Notes: generated by a model from the letters alone, not told the origin. Positions 36,887 to 46,877 are shown, numbered from the stretch's first letter. The stretch: 64,000 nucleotides of DNA from Hyphomonadaceae bacterium (GCA_023384105.1 JAHDXR010000004.1:186001-250000); one strand, 5' to 3'. Made by a program: numbers and translations.

Positions 36887-38637
36887 AACTGCGGCTGCTC
36901 GATCTGCTGCTTCAGCTCTTTCTTGACGATCTTGCCGTTGGCGTTGCGCGGCAGCGTTGTCGGCCAGAAGATCACCTCGACCGGCACTTTGAACGCGGCG
37001 AGCTTTTGCGCCACGTGGTGGCGCAGTTCATCGCTTGTCGCCTTCATGCCGGGCTTCAGGTGCACGACCGCGAGCGGTTCTTCGCCCAGCGTCTGGTGCG
37101 GCTTGCCGATGACGGCGGCGTCCATGATCGCCGGGTGATCGTAAAGCGCGTTCTCGACCTCGACGCAGTAGATGTTCTCGCCGCCGCGGATCAGCATGTC
37201 CTTGGCGCGGTCGACGATGTAGATGAAGCCTTCCTCGTCCATCTTGGCGAGGTCGCCGGTCTTCACCCAGCCGTCGACGAAGGTTTCCGCCGTCGCTTCC
37301 GGCTTGTTCCAGTAGCCGCGCACGACGATCGGGCCCTTGTACCAAAGCTCGCCGACCTCGCCGCGCGGCAGCTCCTGGCCTTCGAGGCTCATGATCTTGG
37401 CTTCGCCGGTGGCGGAGGGCACGCCGCAGCTTGCGGGCTTGCGTTCATAATCTTCAGCGACGTTGGAGGTGGCGGTGGCGGAAGTTTCCGTCATCCCCCA
37501 GCCCTGGCTCGGCGCCGAGTTCGGCCAGCGCGCCTTGATGCGTTTGACCAGTTCCGGCGCCGCCGGCGCGCCGCCATAGGCCACGCCCTCGATCGAGGAG
37601 AGATCGTACTTGTCGATGTCGGGGTGTTCGAGCACTTGCCAGGCGATTGTCGGCACGCCGCCGAAATGGGTGATGCGCTCCTTCTCGAACAGCTGCAGCG
37701 CCTGGCCGGCGTCGAAGCGGCGCTGCATCACCAGCTTGTCGCCGCGCATCAGCGCCGGGACCATCACCGCAAAGCAGCCGGTGGCGTGGAAGAACGGCAC
37801 CGAGATCAGGAAGCTCTTCTGCGGCGCAGCCGGGTCCGGCAGCGGCGGCGCCTCGCCGCGGCGGAGGAAGGCGCGGGCCTGGGCCGAGGCGCCGTTCCAG
37901 ATATTGGAGATGATGTTGCGGTGGGTGATCACCGCGCCCTTCGGGTGGCCGGTCGTGCCCGACGTGTAGAAGATGGCGACGTCGTCGTCGGGGCCGCGCT
38001 GCGGGAATTCGTCGAGGCTCGCGGGCGGCGCCAGCTTCGACCAGTCGTTGGTGGCGCCGATGACGCTTTCCAGCCGGGCGACCGCGGGGTCGGCGACCTC
38101 TTCGCGCAGACGCGAGACATAGACCTTCCTCACCGAGGGGCAGCTGGGCAGATGCTCGCGCACGCGCTCATAGCGTTCGCTGTCGACGATCAGGATCGAC
38201 GCGCCGGAATCCGTGATGCCGTATTCGAGTTCGGGGCCGGTCCACCAGGCGTTGAGCGGCGTCACCATCGCCCCGGCCAGCACGCCCGCCCAGAAGGCGA
38301 TCGGCCATTCCGGCACGTTGCGCATGACGACGGCGACGCGGTCGCCCGGCTTCACGCCGTCGGCGATCAGCTGGCGGGCGAGCGCCGCGGCGGCGGCGCG
38401 CGCGCCGCCGACGGTGGCGCGCTCGTCTTCGAACACCAGATGGTCGCGCGGGCCGAACGCGGCGGACAGGGCGAAGATCGCATGCAGGGTCGGCGGCGCC
38501 GCGGTCCAGACCTTCATCCTGACGCCGCGCACCTCCGCTTCGCCCGTTTCGAGCAGCGTTCCCGGCTGCGTCAGCAGCGCATGCGCCTGTTCGATCGACA
38601 TGGCTGGAAAAGCGGGCTTGGCGGCCGCGTCAGTCAT
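36883..38637 (-). CDS. acyl-CoA synthetase / AMP-dependent ligase
   Basis: A 584-residue adenylate-forming enzyme activating a carboxylic acid with ATP and CoA. The P-loop is IFYTSGTTGHPKGAVITH; GWGMTETSAT, the hinge region WVKTGDLAKMDEEGF and the C-terminal lysine region RNANGKIVKKEL are intact. Length and motif order fit medium or long-chain acyl-CoA synthetases; chain length is not deducible. Start ATG 38637 follows AGGAGTTTG. The upstream open extension was rejected. Confidence 0.92.
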   Translation of the reverse strand: MTDAAAKPAFPAMSIEQAHALLTQPGTLLETGEAEVRGVRMKVWTAAPPTLHAIFALSAAFGPRDHLVFEDERATVGGARAAAAALARQLIADGVKPGDRVAVVMRNVPEWPIAFWAGVLAGAMVTPLNAWWTGPELEYGITDSGASILIVDSERYERVREHLPSCPSVRKVYVSRLREEVADPAVARLESVIGATNDWSKLAPPASLDEFPQRGPDDDVAIFYTSGTTGHPKGAVITHRNIISNIWNGASAQARAFLRRGEAPPLPDPAAPQKSFLISVPFFHATGCFAVMVPALMRGDKLVMQRRFDAGQALQLFEKERITHFGGVPTIAWQVLEHPDIDKYDLSSIEGVAYGGAPAAPELVKRIKARWPNSAPSQGWGMTETSATATSNVAEDYERKPASCGVPSATGEAKIMSLEGQELPRGEVGELWYKGPIVVRGYWNKPEATAETFVDGWVKTGDLAKMDEEGFIYIVDRAKDMLIRGGENIYCVEVENALYDHPAIMDAAVIGKPHQTLGEEPLAVVHLKPGMKATSDELRHHVAQKLAAFKVPVEVIFWPTTLPRNANGKIVKKELKQQIEQPQF

Positions 38638-38825
38638 CAAACTCCTCCCGTTCGGCGCGGCAAAGGCGCCGCGCGCGTCATTTTTATTCTTGCTGTTGAA
38701 ACACGTCGCGCGCCCGGCATCAACAGGCGTCGCTGACAGAACTTTGCCGAAATTTAATGGTGCTTGTGAGGGGCGCGCGCCTGGGGCAAGCATGGGCTTG
38801 CCCTTCGCGGGACCGGAGACGCGCC

Positions 38826-41800
38826 ATGGCCTTCAATTGGAAAGCGCTCGTCGAGCGCCTGGACCCACGCAAGCTCGACTGGGCGTGGGCGACGCCGGCG
38901 CGCGAGTGGATGGTGGCGAACCGCACCGCCGTTCTCTCGACCTCAATCGCATTGCTTATCGGGTTGTGGGGCGGCGCCGTGCTCGGCCGGATCTCCACCG
39001 GCGCGCCGGCGTTCGGGTTCGTTCAGCTCGGTTCGGTCGGCGCTGGCCAGACGGCGCGCAACGCCAATGCGCCGCGTGCGGGATTGCCCGGCGTCGAAGG
39101 CATGGCGTTCGTGCGGCTGCGCACGGAGATGGAGTCGGCGGAGCCGCGCGCGTGTCTCGAATTCTCGCAGAACCTCTCGACCGACGCGAACATCAACTAC
39201 GCCGACTACATCGCCATGGACCCGGCCGCGCGGTTCCAGATCGACGTGTCGGGCAATCTGCTGTGTCTCGGCGGCCTGCCGTTCGAACCGGAGCGGCAGG
39301 TGACGATCCGCCAGGGGCTGCCTTCGGCGTCGGGCGAGCGCACCGAATACGATGAGACCTTCACGCTCACCTTCGGCGACCGGCCGGCCTATGTCGGCTT
39401 CGCCGGTTCGGGCGTGATCCTGCCGCGCTCGGAAGCGGACGGCATCGCCATCGAGACCGTGAATGTCTCGCGTATCCATGTCGAGGTGCTGCGCGTGCCG
39501 GACCGCATCCTCTCGCAATACGCTGTCGATCCGGGCGAGGTGAACGAGGAGGGCGGCTGGAACTACTGGAGCTTCAACAACGCCGGCGAGGACGTCGGCG
39601 TGCAGGTCTATGAAGGCGAGTTCGATGTCGACACCCGCGTGCGCAACAGCGCGGCGACGACGGTGTTCGCGCTCGGTGCGGCTTTGCGCGAACTGCGGCC
39701 GGGCGCGTACGTGGTGAAGGTGCGCGACGCCTCGCCGAGCGCCGGCCAGCGCGGCGACGCCCGCAACGACAGCGTCGCTTCCGCGTACCGCTGGATTCTC
39801 TACACCGACATGGCGCTGCAGAGCTTCTCCGGCGCCACCGGGCTCGACGTCGTGGTGCGCTCGCTGCGCACGGCGCGGCCGCTGGGCAATATCACGCTGA
39901 CGCTGATCGCCGAGAACAACGAAGAACTCGCCCGCGCCCGCAGCAACAGCGAAGGCCGCGTGCATTTCGCCGAGGCGCTGGTGAACGGCGACGGGCCGGC
40001 GCGGGCGCGCTACGTGATGGCGTACGGCGCCGAGGGCGACTTCGCCGCGCTCGATCTGCGGCGAGCGGGGCTCGATCTGTCCGACCGCGGCGTCGACGGC
40101 CGCTACACGCCCGGCGATGTCGACGCCTATCTCTATACGGAGCGGGGCATCTACCGGCCGGGCGAGCGCGTGCGGCTGATGGGTCTGATCCGCGATCAAA
40201 TCGGCCGCGCGATCTCGAACCGGCAATCGACGCTCGTCGTCTATCGCCCGAACGGCACCGAGTGGCGGCGCATCCGCATGAGCGAGGCGGTCGACGCCGG
40301 CGCCGTCGCCAAGAACATCGATCTCGACCGCGGCGCGCCGCGCGGCGTGTGGCGCGCGACGCTGCTGGTCGACGGGCAGGAGCAGGCGGCCGGAGACGTC
40401 AGCTGGTCGGTGGAGGATTTCGTGCCGCAGCGGCTGCGCGTGCGGGTCGAAGCGAGCGAGACGGTGCTGCGCCGCGGCCAGACGCGGCCGATCAACGTAC
40501 AGGCGGACTTCCTCTATGGCGCGCCGGGCTCGGGCCTCGCGGTGGAGGCCGAGGGGCGGCTGATGATCGACCCCAATCCGTTCCCGGCCTTCCGCGGCTA
40601 CAGTTTCGGCCGCAGCGACGAGAGCTTCGACGAACGCATGTTCCAGCTGCCGGGCACGGTCACGGACGGCCAGGGCGCGGCGCAGCTTTCGCTGCGCCTG
40701 CCGGAGGAGCCGGAAACGACGCTGCCGCTGCGCGCGCGCGTGATCGCGTCCGTGGCCGATCCGGGCGGGCGTCTGGTGCGCGAGAGCTTCACCGCGCCGG
40801 TGCGGTTGAACACGCTCTATCTCGGCCTTGCGCCGCAGTTCGAGAACCGGCGCGCGGGCGCCGGCGAGCGCGTAGCCTATGACGTGATCGCCGTGAACGC
40901 CGACGGCCAGCGCGTCGCCGCGCGCGGCGTGCAGTGGCAGCTCGTGCGCGAGGACTGGAGCTACGACTGGTATCTCGACGGCGGCCAGTGGCGCTGGCGG
41001 CGCACCGGGCGCGACATTCCCGTCGACGGCGCAACCGCCGACATCGCCGCGAACCAGCCGCTGCGCATCGCCAAGGACGGGCTGCGCTCGGGCTCGTATC
41101 GGCTGATTGTGCGCGCCAACGGCGCGGAATCTTCACAGCGCTTCGGCGTCGGCTGGGGCGGGCCGTCCGAGGACGATGCGACGCCGGACATGGTCAGCGT
41201 CACGCCGCCGGAGAACCCGACGCGGCCCGGCGCGCGTGCGCGCGTGCACATCCGTCCGCCCTATGCCGGCGAAGCGCAGATCGTGGTGGCGACGGACCGC
41301 GTGATCGAGATGCGCACGGTGCGCGTCTCAAGCGAAGGGACGAACATCGAACTGCCGATGACGGCGGCGTGGGGCTCGGGCGCCTACGTGCTGGTGACGG
41401 TGATGACGCCGCGCGATCCGGTGAACCTGCCGGTGCCGCGCCGGGCGATCGGCGTCGCTTACGCGCCCGTCGACATGGGCCAGCGCACGCTTGAGGTGGT
41501 CGCCGGCGACGGGCTGCAGAACGTGCGCCCGCGCACGACGGTGAATGTGCCGATCCAGGTGCGCAACGCGCCGGCGGGCGAGCGCGTGCGCGTCATGATC
41601 GCGATGGTGGACGAAGGCATTCTCAACATCACCAAGTACGACAGTCCCGATCCGGTCGGCTATTTCTTCGGCCGGCGCGCGCTCGGCGTGCAGATCCGCG
41701 ACGATTACGGGCGCCTGCTCAATCCCAATCTCGCCGCGCCGGCGACGGCGCGGCAGGGCGGCGACAGTCTGGGCGGGGAAGGGCTCACCGTGGTGCCGAC

Positions 41801-43856
41801 GCGCACGGTGTCGCTGTTCTCCGACATCGTCGAACTGCGCGGCGGCCGCGCCACCATTCCGCTCGACGTGCCCGACTTCAACGGCACGCTCCGGCTGATG
41901 GCGGTGGCGTGGAGCGAAACCGCGGTCGGCCAGGACGCCGAGCAGGTGATCGTGCGCGATCCGGTGGTGGCGGAGCTGATCCTGCCGCGCTTCCTCGCGC
42001 CGGGAGACCAGGCGCAAGGCGCGCTCAACATCGACAATGTCGAAGGCCCGCCCGGCGCCTATACGGTGACGATCGCCGGCGCGACGGCGGCGCGCATCGC
42101 CGAGCAGCCGCGTCGCTTCCAGCTCAACCGCGGCCAGCGGCAGACGGCGCTGATCCCGATCACGGGCGGGCCGCTCGGCGTCGGCGAGATCACGCTGCGG
42201 CTCGAAGGCCCGCAGGGCTTCACGCCGGTGGAGCGCGCGTACGACATCCAGTCGCGCGCGCCGTTCATGCCGATCACGCTGACCAGCATCGCGCCGCAGG
42301 CGAGCGGCGCCTCATGGCGCGCGCCGGCGGATGCGCTGGCTTCGTTCCAGCCCTCGGCGCAGGCGCTGATCTCGTTCAGCAGCCTGGGCGGGCTGGATGC
42401 GGCGCCGTTGCTGGACGAACTCTATCGCTATCCGTACGGCTGCTCGGAGCAGTTGGTCTCGGTGGCGATGCCGCTGCTCTACTACAACACGCTGGCGCAG
42501 GAGGCGAACCGCACGCGCGATCCGCGCATCGCGCGGCGCGTGCAGGAGGCGGCGACGCAGCTTCTGGATCGTCAGGCGCCGGACGGCTCGTTCGGGCTGT
42601 GGCGCGCGGGCGACGGCTACGCCAGCCCCTGGATCGGCGTCTACATCACCGACTTCCTGTTCCGCGCGCAGCAGCAGGGCTACGCCGTGCCGCGGCAGGC
42701 GATGCAGCAGGCCTATGGCGCGCTGCGCCGCATCGCCCGGCTCAACGATTTCGGCGCGGTGAACTACCAGTTCGAGGTCTATCGCTGGCCGGGCTCCAAC
42801 GACACGACGGAGCTGCTGCGCTCGCGCGCGGCGGCGTATGCGCTCTACGTGCTGGCGAAGGCGGGCGAGGCCGACATCGGCCAGCTGCGCTACTTCCACG
42901 ACAACCGTCTGCGCAACGAGCCCTCGCCGCTGGCGCGGGCGCAGATCGCGGCGGCGCTGGCGCACATGGGCGACCGCGCGCGTTCGCGCAACGCCTTCCG
43001 CATGGCCGAGCAGGCGCTGGGCTATCGCAATGTCGGCGACTGGTACCAGACGCCGCTGCGCGATGCGGCGGGCGTGCTGGCGCTGGCGGCGGAGGCGGGC
43101 GAGACCGAACTGGTCGATCGCGTGCGCCGCCGCATCGAGCGCGATGCGCCGGACGCAGGCCAGCTGATGATACAGGAGCAGGCGCAATTGCTGCTGGCGG
43201 CGAACGCGCTGCTGGAGCGCGCGGGCCCGGTCAGCGTCTCGCTCAACGGCGAGGCGCTGGCGGAGCGGCGCGTGATCGCGAACGCGCAGCGGCTCGCGTC
43301 GGGCCTGGTGTTCCGCAACAACGCGCGCGGGACTGTGTGGCGCACGCTGCAGCTCTCGGGCGCGCCGCGCGAGGCGCCGCCGGCGATGCAGGCGGGCTAC
43401 ACCATCGACAAGACCGTCTTCCGCATGGATGGGACGGCGGCCGATCTCGGTTCGATCCGCCAGGGCGACCGCGTCGTCATCGTCATTTCCGGCCAGCCGG
43501 AGGGCGCGCGCAATTATCCGACCGTGCTGGTCGATCTGTTGCCGGCGGGGCTGGAGATCGAAACCGTGCTGAGGCCTGAGGACGGCGCGGGTTCGCCGGG
43601 CTGGGACGGTGTGACGCGCAACGGGCCGTTCGCCTGGATCGGCGCGATCAGCTCCGCCAACGTCGCCGAGGCGCGCGACGACCGCTTCGTCGCCTCGTCC
43701 GATCTGCGCGGGCAGTATCGCTACGCCTACATCGCGCGCGCGGTGACGCCCGGCCGTTACACGCTGCCGGCGGCGCAGGTGGAGGACATGTACCGCCCCG
43801 GCGTGATGGCGCGCACCAGCAGCGGCAGCATCGCCATCGCGCCGCGCGGCGGATGA
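38826..43856 (+). CDS. alpha-2-macroglobulin family protein with thioester motif
   Basis: A 1676-residue protein that traps proteases in the periplasm. A single anchor helix lies at residues 34-55 (TAVLSTSIALLIGLWGG), not a lipobox as in E. coli YfhM. MG-type beta domains follow; the bait-like region ends near RTVSLFSDIV and the alpha-2-macroglobulin domain contains LPRFLAPGDQ. The thioester motif C-x-E-Q is intact: Cys1206-Ser-Glu-Gln1209 in YGCSEQ. A terpenoid-cyclase-like helical toroid follows. The gene is followed by pbpC, the classic pair. Start chosen at MAFNWKA because upstream codons have no role. Confidence 0.94.
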   Translation: MAFNWKALVERLDPRKLDWAWATPAREWMVANRTAVLSTSIALLIGLWGGAVLGRISTGAPAFGFVQLGSVGAGQTARNANAPRAGLPGVEGMAFVRLRTEMESAEPRACLEFSQNLSTDANINYADYIAMDPAARFQIDVSGNLLCLGGLPFEPERQVTIRQGLPSASGERTEYDETFTLTFGDRPAYVGFAGSGVILPRSEADGIAIETVNVSRIHVEVLRVPDRILSQYAVDPGEVNEEGGWNYWSFNNAGEDVGVQVYEGEFDVDTRVRNSAATTVFALGAALRELRPGAYVVKVRDASPSAGQRGDARNDSVASAYRWILYTDMALQSFSGATGLDVVVRSLRTARPLGNITLTLIAENNEELARARSNSEGRVHFAEALVNGDGPARARYVMAYGAEGDFAALDLRRAGLDLSDRGVDGRYTPGDVDAYLYTERGIYRPGERVRLMGLIRDQIGRAISNRQSTLVVYRPNGTEWRRIRMSEAVDAGAVAKNIDLDRGAPRGVWRATLLVDGQEQAAGDVSWSVEDFVPQRLRVRVEASETVLRRGQTRPINVQADFLYGAPGSGLAVEAEGRLMIDPNPFPAFRGYSFGRSDESFDERMFQLPGTVTDGQGAAQLSLRLPEEPETTLPLRARVIASVADPGGRLVRESFTAPVRLNTLYLGLAPQFENRRAGAGERVAYDVIAVNADGQRVAARGVQWQLVREDWSYDWYLDGGQWRWRRTGRDIPVDGATADIAANQPLRIAKDGLRSGSYRLIVRANGAESSQRFGVGWGGPSEDDATPDMVSVTPPENPTRPGARARVHIRPPYAGEAQIVVATDRVIEMRTVRVSSEGTNIELPMTAAWGSGAYVLVTVMTPRDPVNLPVPRRAIGVAYAPVDMGQRTLEVVAGDGLQNVRPRTTVNVPIQVRNAPAGERVRVMIAMVDEGILNITKYDSPDPVGYFFGRRALGVQIRDDYGRLLNPNLAAPATARQGGDSLGGEGLTVVPTRTVSLFSDIVELRGGRATIPLDVPDFNGTLRLMAVAWSETAVGQDAEQVIVRDPVVAELILPRFLAPGDQAQGALNIDNVEGPPGAYTVTIAGATAARIAEQPRRFQLNRGQRQTALIPITGGPLGVGEITLRLEGPQGFTPVERAYDIQSRAPFMPITLTSIAPQASGASWRAPADALASFQPSAQALISFSSLGGLDAAPLLDELYRYPYGCSEQLVSVAMPLLYYNTLAQEANRTRDPRIARRVQEAATQLLDRQAPDGSFGLWRAGDGYASPWIGVYITDFLFRAQQQGYAVPRQAMQQAYGALRRIARLNDFGAVNYQFEVYRWPGSNDTTELLRSRAAAYALYVLAKAGEADIGQLRYFHDNRLRNEPSPLARAQIAAALAHMGDRARSRNAFRMAEQALGYRNVGDWYQTPLRDAAGVLALAAEAGETELVDRVRRRIERDAPDAGQLMIQEQAQLLLAANALLERAGPVSVSLNGEALAERRVIANAQRLASGLVFRNNARGTVWRTLQLSGAPREAPPAMQAGYTIDKTVFRMDGTAADLGSIRQGDRVVIVISGQPEGARNYPTVLVDLLPAGLEIETVLRPEDGAGSPGWDGVTRNGPFAWIGAISSANVAEARDDRFVASSDLRGQYRYAYIARAVTPGRYTLPAAQVEDMYRPGVMARTSSGSIAIAPRGG

Positions 43857-43860
43857 TGCG

Positions 43861-43999
43861 CTTACCCCTCCCCGCGCGGGGAGGGGGCAGGAGGCGGGGC
43901 GAAGCGCCGCCGTCTGAAAGTTTCGCGAAACAGCAATGACGTCGAACGTCGAGCCTCACCCCGCCTCCCAACCTCCTCCCCGCGCGGGGAGGGGGAGAG
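43861..43999. repeat. paired GC-rich repeat, family D, supplying the pbpC start region
   Basis: CCCCTCCCCGCGCGGGGAGG is followed by GGCAGGAGGCGGGGCGAAG; on the other side CCTCACCCCGCCTCC is followed by CTCCTCCCCGCGCGGGGAGG. The two halves are inverted relative to each other around CGAAACAGC. The right end, GGGGAGGGGGAGA, is the only good ribosome-binding site for pbpC. Confidence 0.75.
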
Positions 44000-46065
44000 T
44001 GCGCCGCGGCCCCCGCGCCGCGTTGCCGCTCACGGCGCGCGGCAAGCGCATCGCCGGCGTGCTGCTCGCGTGCATGCTTGTGCTGTTCGCGCTCGACCAG
44101 ATTTTTCCGCCGCCGCTGGAGCGCGTGCGCGAGGTGTCGCCGGTGGTGCTCGACCGTAACGGCGAATGGCTGATGGCGTTCACGACGCGTCAGGGAACGT
44201 GGCGGCTGGAGGCGCGGCTCGACGAGATCGATCCGGAATTTCAGCGCCGGCTGATCGCGATCGAGGATGCGCGCTTCTGGTTCCACCTTGGCGTCGATCC
44301 GATCGCGCTGACGCGGGCGAGCGTGTCGTACGCGCGCCAGGGCCGCGTCACCCAGGGCGGCTCCACCATCACCATGCAGCTCGCGCGGCTCTTGGAGCCG
44401 AGGCCGCGCACGATTCCCTCGAAGCTGATCGAGATCGTGCGCGCGATCCAGATCGAGCGGCGGCTGTCGAAGCGCGAAATCCTCGCCGCCTATCTGACCA
44501 TGGCCCCCTATGGCGGCAATCTCGAAGGCGTGCGCGCGGCGAGCCGCGCCTATTTCCAGCGCGATCCCCAATGGCTGGACGATGCGGAGATGGCGCTGCT
44601 GATCGCGCTGCCGCAGGCGCCTGAGGCGCGCCGGCCGGACCGCCATCCGCAGGCGGCGCGCGCCGCGCGCGACCGCGTGCTCGACATGTTCGCGGCGGCG
44701 CGGCTGATCGGCCCGCGCCGCGCGGCGGAAGGCAGGCAGAGCGCGATCCCGGCGCGTTCGCCGTTCCCATACTCGGCGCCGCACGCGGCCGAGGCGCTGG
44801 CGGCGGCGCATCCGGGCGAGGGCGTGATCCGCTCGTCGCTCGACGCCACGCTGCAGCGCGATCTCGAAGCGCTCGCGCGCCGCCGCGCCGCCGGCCTCGA
44901 CCGCGACACTCAGATCGCCATCCTGGCGGTGGAGCTTGACGGCCGCGCCGTGCGCGCGCGCGTCGGCGGCGCAGGACGCGAGCGCGCCGGCGGCTATATC
45001 GACATGACCCGTGCGATCCGTTCGCCCGGTTCGGCGCTGAAGCCGTTCCTCTATGCGATCGCGTTCGATGAGGGCGTCGCCGCGCCCGAGACCCTGGTGC
45101 GCGACGCGCCGCGACGGTTCGGCGGCTATCTGCCGGAGAATTTCGACCGTCGCTTCCACGGCGACGTTTCGATTGAGGATGCGCTGCGCCATTCGCTCAA
45201 CCTGCCGGCGGTGGCGACGCTCGAGCGCATCGGCGCCGGGCGCTTTCATGCGGCGCTGGCGCGCGCGGGCGCGGAGGTGCGGCTGCCGCGGCAGGCGATT
45301 TCGGAGCCGGGCTTGGCGCTCGCGCTGGGCGGCGTCGGCATGCGGCTGGAGGACCTGGTGCAGCTCTACGCGGCGCTGGGCGATGGCGGGCGCGCGCGGC
45401 CGCTGGCGACGGACGATGTCGGCCAGTTCGCGTTCACGCGCCGCTTCGTGCGCCGCGAGACGGCCGAGCGCGTGCTGGAGATTCTGGCGACGTCGCCGCA
45501 TCCGGCGGGCCGCATTCCGGCGCAAGTGGCGCAGGGCGCGCCGGAGGTCGCGTTCAAGACCGGCACCTCGTACGGTTTCCGCGATGCGTGGGCGCTGGGC
45601 GTCTCCAATGGCTACGCCATCGGCGTGTGGGTGGGCCGGCCCGACGGCGCGCCGCGTCCGGGCGCGACCGGACGCAGCGAAGCGCTGCCGATCCTGTTCG
45701 ACGCGTTCGATCTGCTGGGCGCGCCGCGCGCGCCGGCGCGCGCGCCGGAACAGCGCGAACGGGTTGCGCCGGCGCTGGCGCGGTTCGAGCGGGAGGAACG
45801 CGAGGGCTTGTCGATCCTGTTCCCGCCCGCGGGCGCGGACGTGCTGGTGCTGGATTACGGCGCGCAGTCGCGCGGGCTGTCGCTGTCGGCGCGGGGCGGG
45901 CGGGCGCCGCTGACCTGGTACGCCGAAGGCCGCCGCGTGGAGACCGAGCCGACCAGCGGCCGCGCCATCTGGCGCCCGAGCGCGCCGGGCTTCTACGACG
46001 TGATCGTCATCGACGCCGACGGCGAAAGCGCCCGCACGCGCGTACGGGTTCGCGGCGCCGGCTGA
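43999..46065 (+). CDS. pbpC: penicillin-binding protein 1C
   Basis: A 688-residue bifunctional peptidoglycan synthase anchored by residues 17-33. The glycosyltransferase (GT51) domain has the catalytic Glu89 in [10 protein letters not shown] and [11 protein letters not shown]. The transpeptidase has Ser345 in [15 protein letters not shown], and KTGTS. A C-terminal BiPBP domain (LILFP-like [10 protein letters not shown]) ends the protein. I chose the GTG at 43999, which has GGGGAGGGGGAGA directly upstream; an ATG at 43936 in the repeat gives 21 more residues. Coupled in role to the alpha-2-macroglobulin gene. Confidence 0.92.
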   Translation: MRRGPRAALPLTARGKRIAGVLLACMLVLFALDQIFPPPLERVREVSPVVLDRNGEWLMAFTTRQGTWRLEARLDEIDPEFQRRLIAIEDARFWFHLGVDPIALTRASVSYARQGRVTQGGSTITMQLARLLEPRPRTIPSKLIEIVRAIQIERRLSKREILAAYLTMAPYGGNLEGVRAASRAYFQRDPQWLDDAEMALLIALPQAPEARRPDRHPQAARAARDRVLDMFAAARLIGPRRAAEGRQSAIPARSPFPYSAPHAAEALAAAHPGEGVIRSSLDATLQRDLEALARRRAAGLDRDTQIAILAVELDGRAVRARVGGAGRERAGGYIDMTRAIRSPGSALKPFLYAIAFDEGVAAPETLVRDAPRRFGGYLPENFDRRFHGDVSIEDALRHSLNLPAVATLERIGAGRFHAALARAGAEVRLPRQAISEPGLALALGGVGMRLEDLVQLYAALGDGGRARPLATDDVGQFAFTRRFVRRETAERVLEILATSPHPAGRIPAQVAQGAPEVAFKTGTSYGFRDAWALGVSNGYAIGVWVGRPDGAPRPGATGRSEALPILFDAFDLLGAPRAPARAPEQRERVAPALARFEREEREGLSILFPPAGADVLVLDYGAQSRGLSLSARGGRAPLTWYAEGRRVETEPTSGRAIWRPSAPGFYDVIVIDADGESARTRVRVRGAG

Positions 46066-46078
46066 ACGCAAAGAGAAA

Positions 46079-46107
46079 GGCGCGGATCCGGGGGCAGGAT
46101 CCGCGCC
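46079..46107 (-). terminator. intrinsic terminator after peptide gene 1
   Basis: A perfect 11-bp stem GGCGCGGATCC / GGATCCGCGCC with a 7-nt loop. On the minus strand it is followed by TTTCTCTTTG, a T-rich tail. It lies between convergent pbpC and peptide gene 1. Confidence 0.75.
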
Positions 46108-46139
46108 TTGGGCGCTGTCGTCGCAGCATGGGAGGGGGG

Positions 46140-46232
46140 TTAGGCGACGATCAGAGCGGCTTGCGAAAGAATGGCGGCGGCGATCGGAGCGAAGAGCGCG
46201 AGCGCGGCGGCGAAGGAGCTGAGCTTGGTCAT
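46140..46232 (-). CDS. hydrophobic micropeptide, array member 1 (30 aa)
   Basis: Encodes 30 residues: MTK start, then SSFAAALALFAPIAAA, and the C-terminus QAALIVA. It is one of four paralogs in a row. Lys3 followed by a hydrophobic stretch predicts a single membrane helix or an uncleaved signal-like peptide. AGAGGGA lies 8 nt before ATG. The upstream element is at 46274-46300 and the terminator at 46079-46107, so it forms its own transcription unit. Function unknown. Confidence 0.75.
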   Translation of the reverse strand: MTKLSSFAAALALFAPIAAAILSQAALIVA

Positions 46233-46273
46233 TTCGATGTTCCCTCTGAAGTGTTCGTTGGCTTCTGACATTG

Positions 46274-46300
46274 AGATGCCGCACGCGGCGAAACTGGATG
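46274..46300 (-). promoter_or_regulatory. two-box upstream element of peptide gene 1
   Basis: On the minus strand GCATCC (46295-46300), 16 bp, GCATC (46274-46278), followed by TCAA. It ends 41 nt before the start codon. The same arrangement precedes the other three peptide genes. Confidence 0.6.
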
Positions 46301-46360
46301 CGGACGCGATGCGGATTTTTTATTGCGACGCCTTTGTCCGCGGCGTCGCGTACGAGGGGG

Positions 46361-46453
46361 TTACGCGACGATCTGCGCGGCTTGCATCAACAGGGCCGCG
46401 GCGCCGAGCGAGAGCAGAGTGAAGGCGGCGGCGAAGCTGATCATCTTGGTCAT
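46361..46453 (-). CDS. hydrophobic micropeptide, array member 2 (30 aa)
   Basis: Encodes 30 residues: MTKMISFAAAFTLL, then SLGAAALLM and QAAQIVA. It has lost the FAP of the other members (SLG in its place). AAAGGAGACAGAG is a strong ribosome-binding site. A stem GCGACGCC / GGCGTCGC at 46325-46349 lies downstream but lacks a T-tract on either strand, so termination there is uncertain. Confidence 0.75.
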   Translation of the reverse strand: MTKMISFAAAFTLLSLGAAALLMQAAQIVA

Positions 46454-46496
46454 CTCTGTCTCCTTTGGTTCTTGCGTTTCAGCTCTGTGCTTATGG

Positions 46497-46523
46497 GATG
46501 CCAGCGCGGTTCCGATTGGACGC
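46497..46523 (-). promoter_or_regulatory. two-box upstream element of peptide gene 2
   Basis: On the minus strand GCGTCC (46518-46523), 16 bp, GCATC (46497-46501). The first box has one change (A to G) from GCATCC. It lies 43 nt before the start codon. Confidence 0.5.
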
Positions 46524-46580
46524 GCGCCATGCGATTTCTTTCAGTGCGCCGGCGCTTTTTCGAACCACAGCGCAAAACAA

Positions 46581-46606
46581 AAGCGCGGACCGGAAGGTCC
46601 GCGCTT
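46581..46606 (-). terminator. intrinsic terminator after peptide gene 3
   Basis: Perfect 11-bp stem AAGCGCGGACC / GGTCCGCGCTT with a 4-nt loop. On the minus strand it runs into TTTTGTTTTG. The stem resembles those after genes 1 and 4. Confidence 0.8.
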
Positions 46607-46630
46607 TTGCGTTCGTGTTTGCGGGAAGCG

Positions 46631-46738
46631 TCAGCCGACGATCTGCGAAGCCTGCATCAGCGTGGCGATCGCGACCGGCGCGAACAGCACGAAGGCGGCG
46701 GCGAAAGCGGCGGCTTTGGAAGCGAAGGTCTTGGTCAT
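46631..46738 (-). CDS. hydrophobic micropeptide, array member 3 (35 aa)
   Basis: Encodes 35 residues, five more than its paralogs. MTKTFASKAAA is followed by FAAAFVLFAPVAIATLM and QASQIVG. The extra residues lie just after MTK and add a second lysine. The last 24 residues align without gaps with member 1. CGGAGATTGAGAG precedes ATG. Terminator at 46581-46606. Confidence 0.75.
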   Translation of the reverse strand: MTKTFASKAAAFAAAFVLFAPVAIATLMQASQIVG

Positions 46739-46774
46739 CTCTCAATCTCCGAAGTGTGCGTCGTTTGATCTTGA

Positions 46775-46801
46775 GATGCCGGCGGCGTGCGGGACGGATG
46801 C
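46775..46801 (-). promoter_or_regulatory. two-box upstream element of peptide gene 3
   Basis: On the minus strand GCATCC (46796-46801), 16 bp, GCATC (46775-46779) followed by TCAAGATCA, very like gene 1 (TCAATGTCA). Distance to start codon is 36 nt. Confidence 0.6.
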
Positions 46802-46877
46802 GGCGCGCCGCATGTCTTCGCGGCAATGCGCGCATGACTCGCATGCAAATTTGCGCGGTTGCGGAGGCAAATGAAAA

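Noticed and set aside
38638-38825. Regulatory element in the gap before the alpha-2-macroglobulin gene
   Set aside because: No convincing promoter boxes, dyads or RNA structure could be pointed to, so nothing was annotated.
43648-46284. 878-codon minus-strand frame opposite pbpC
   Set aside because: Shadow of the pbpC codon bias; arginine/alanine-rich without motifs.
46454-46630. A fifth peptide gene between members 2 and 3
   Set aside because: No start with the MTK context or QA-x-IV ending is present; the gap holds the upstream element of gene 2 and the terminator of gene 3.
46274-46801. Sigma-54 (-24/-12) reading of the peptide gene boxes
   Set aside because: GG-N10-GC fits only gene 2, and TTGC is absent in all four.
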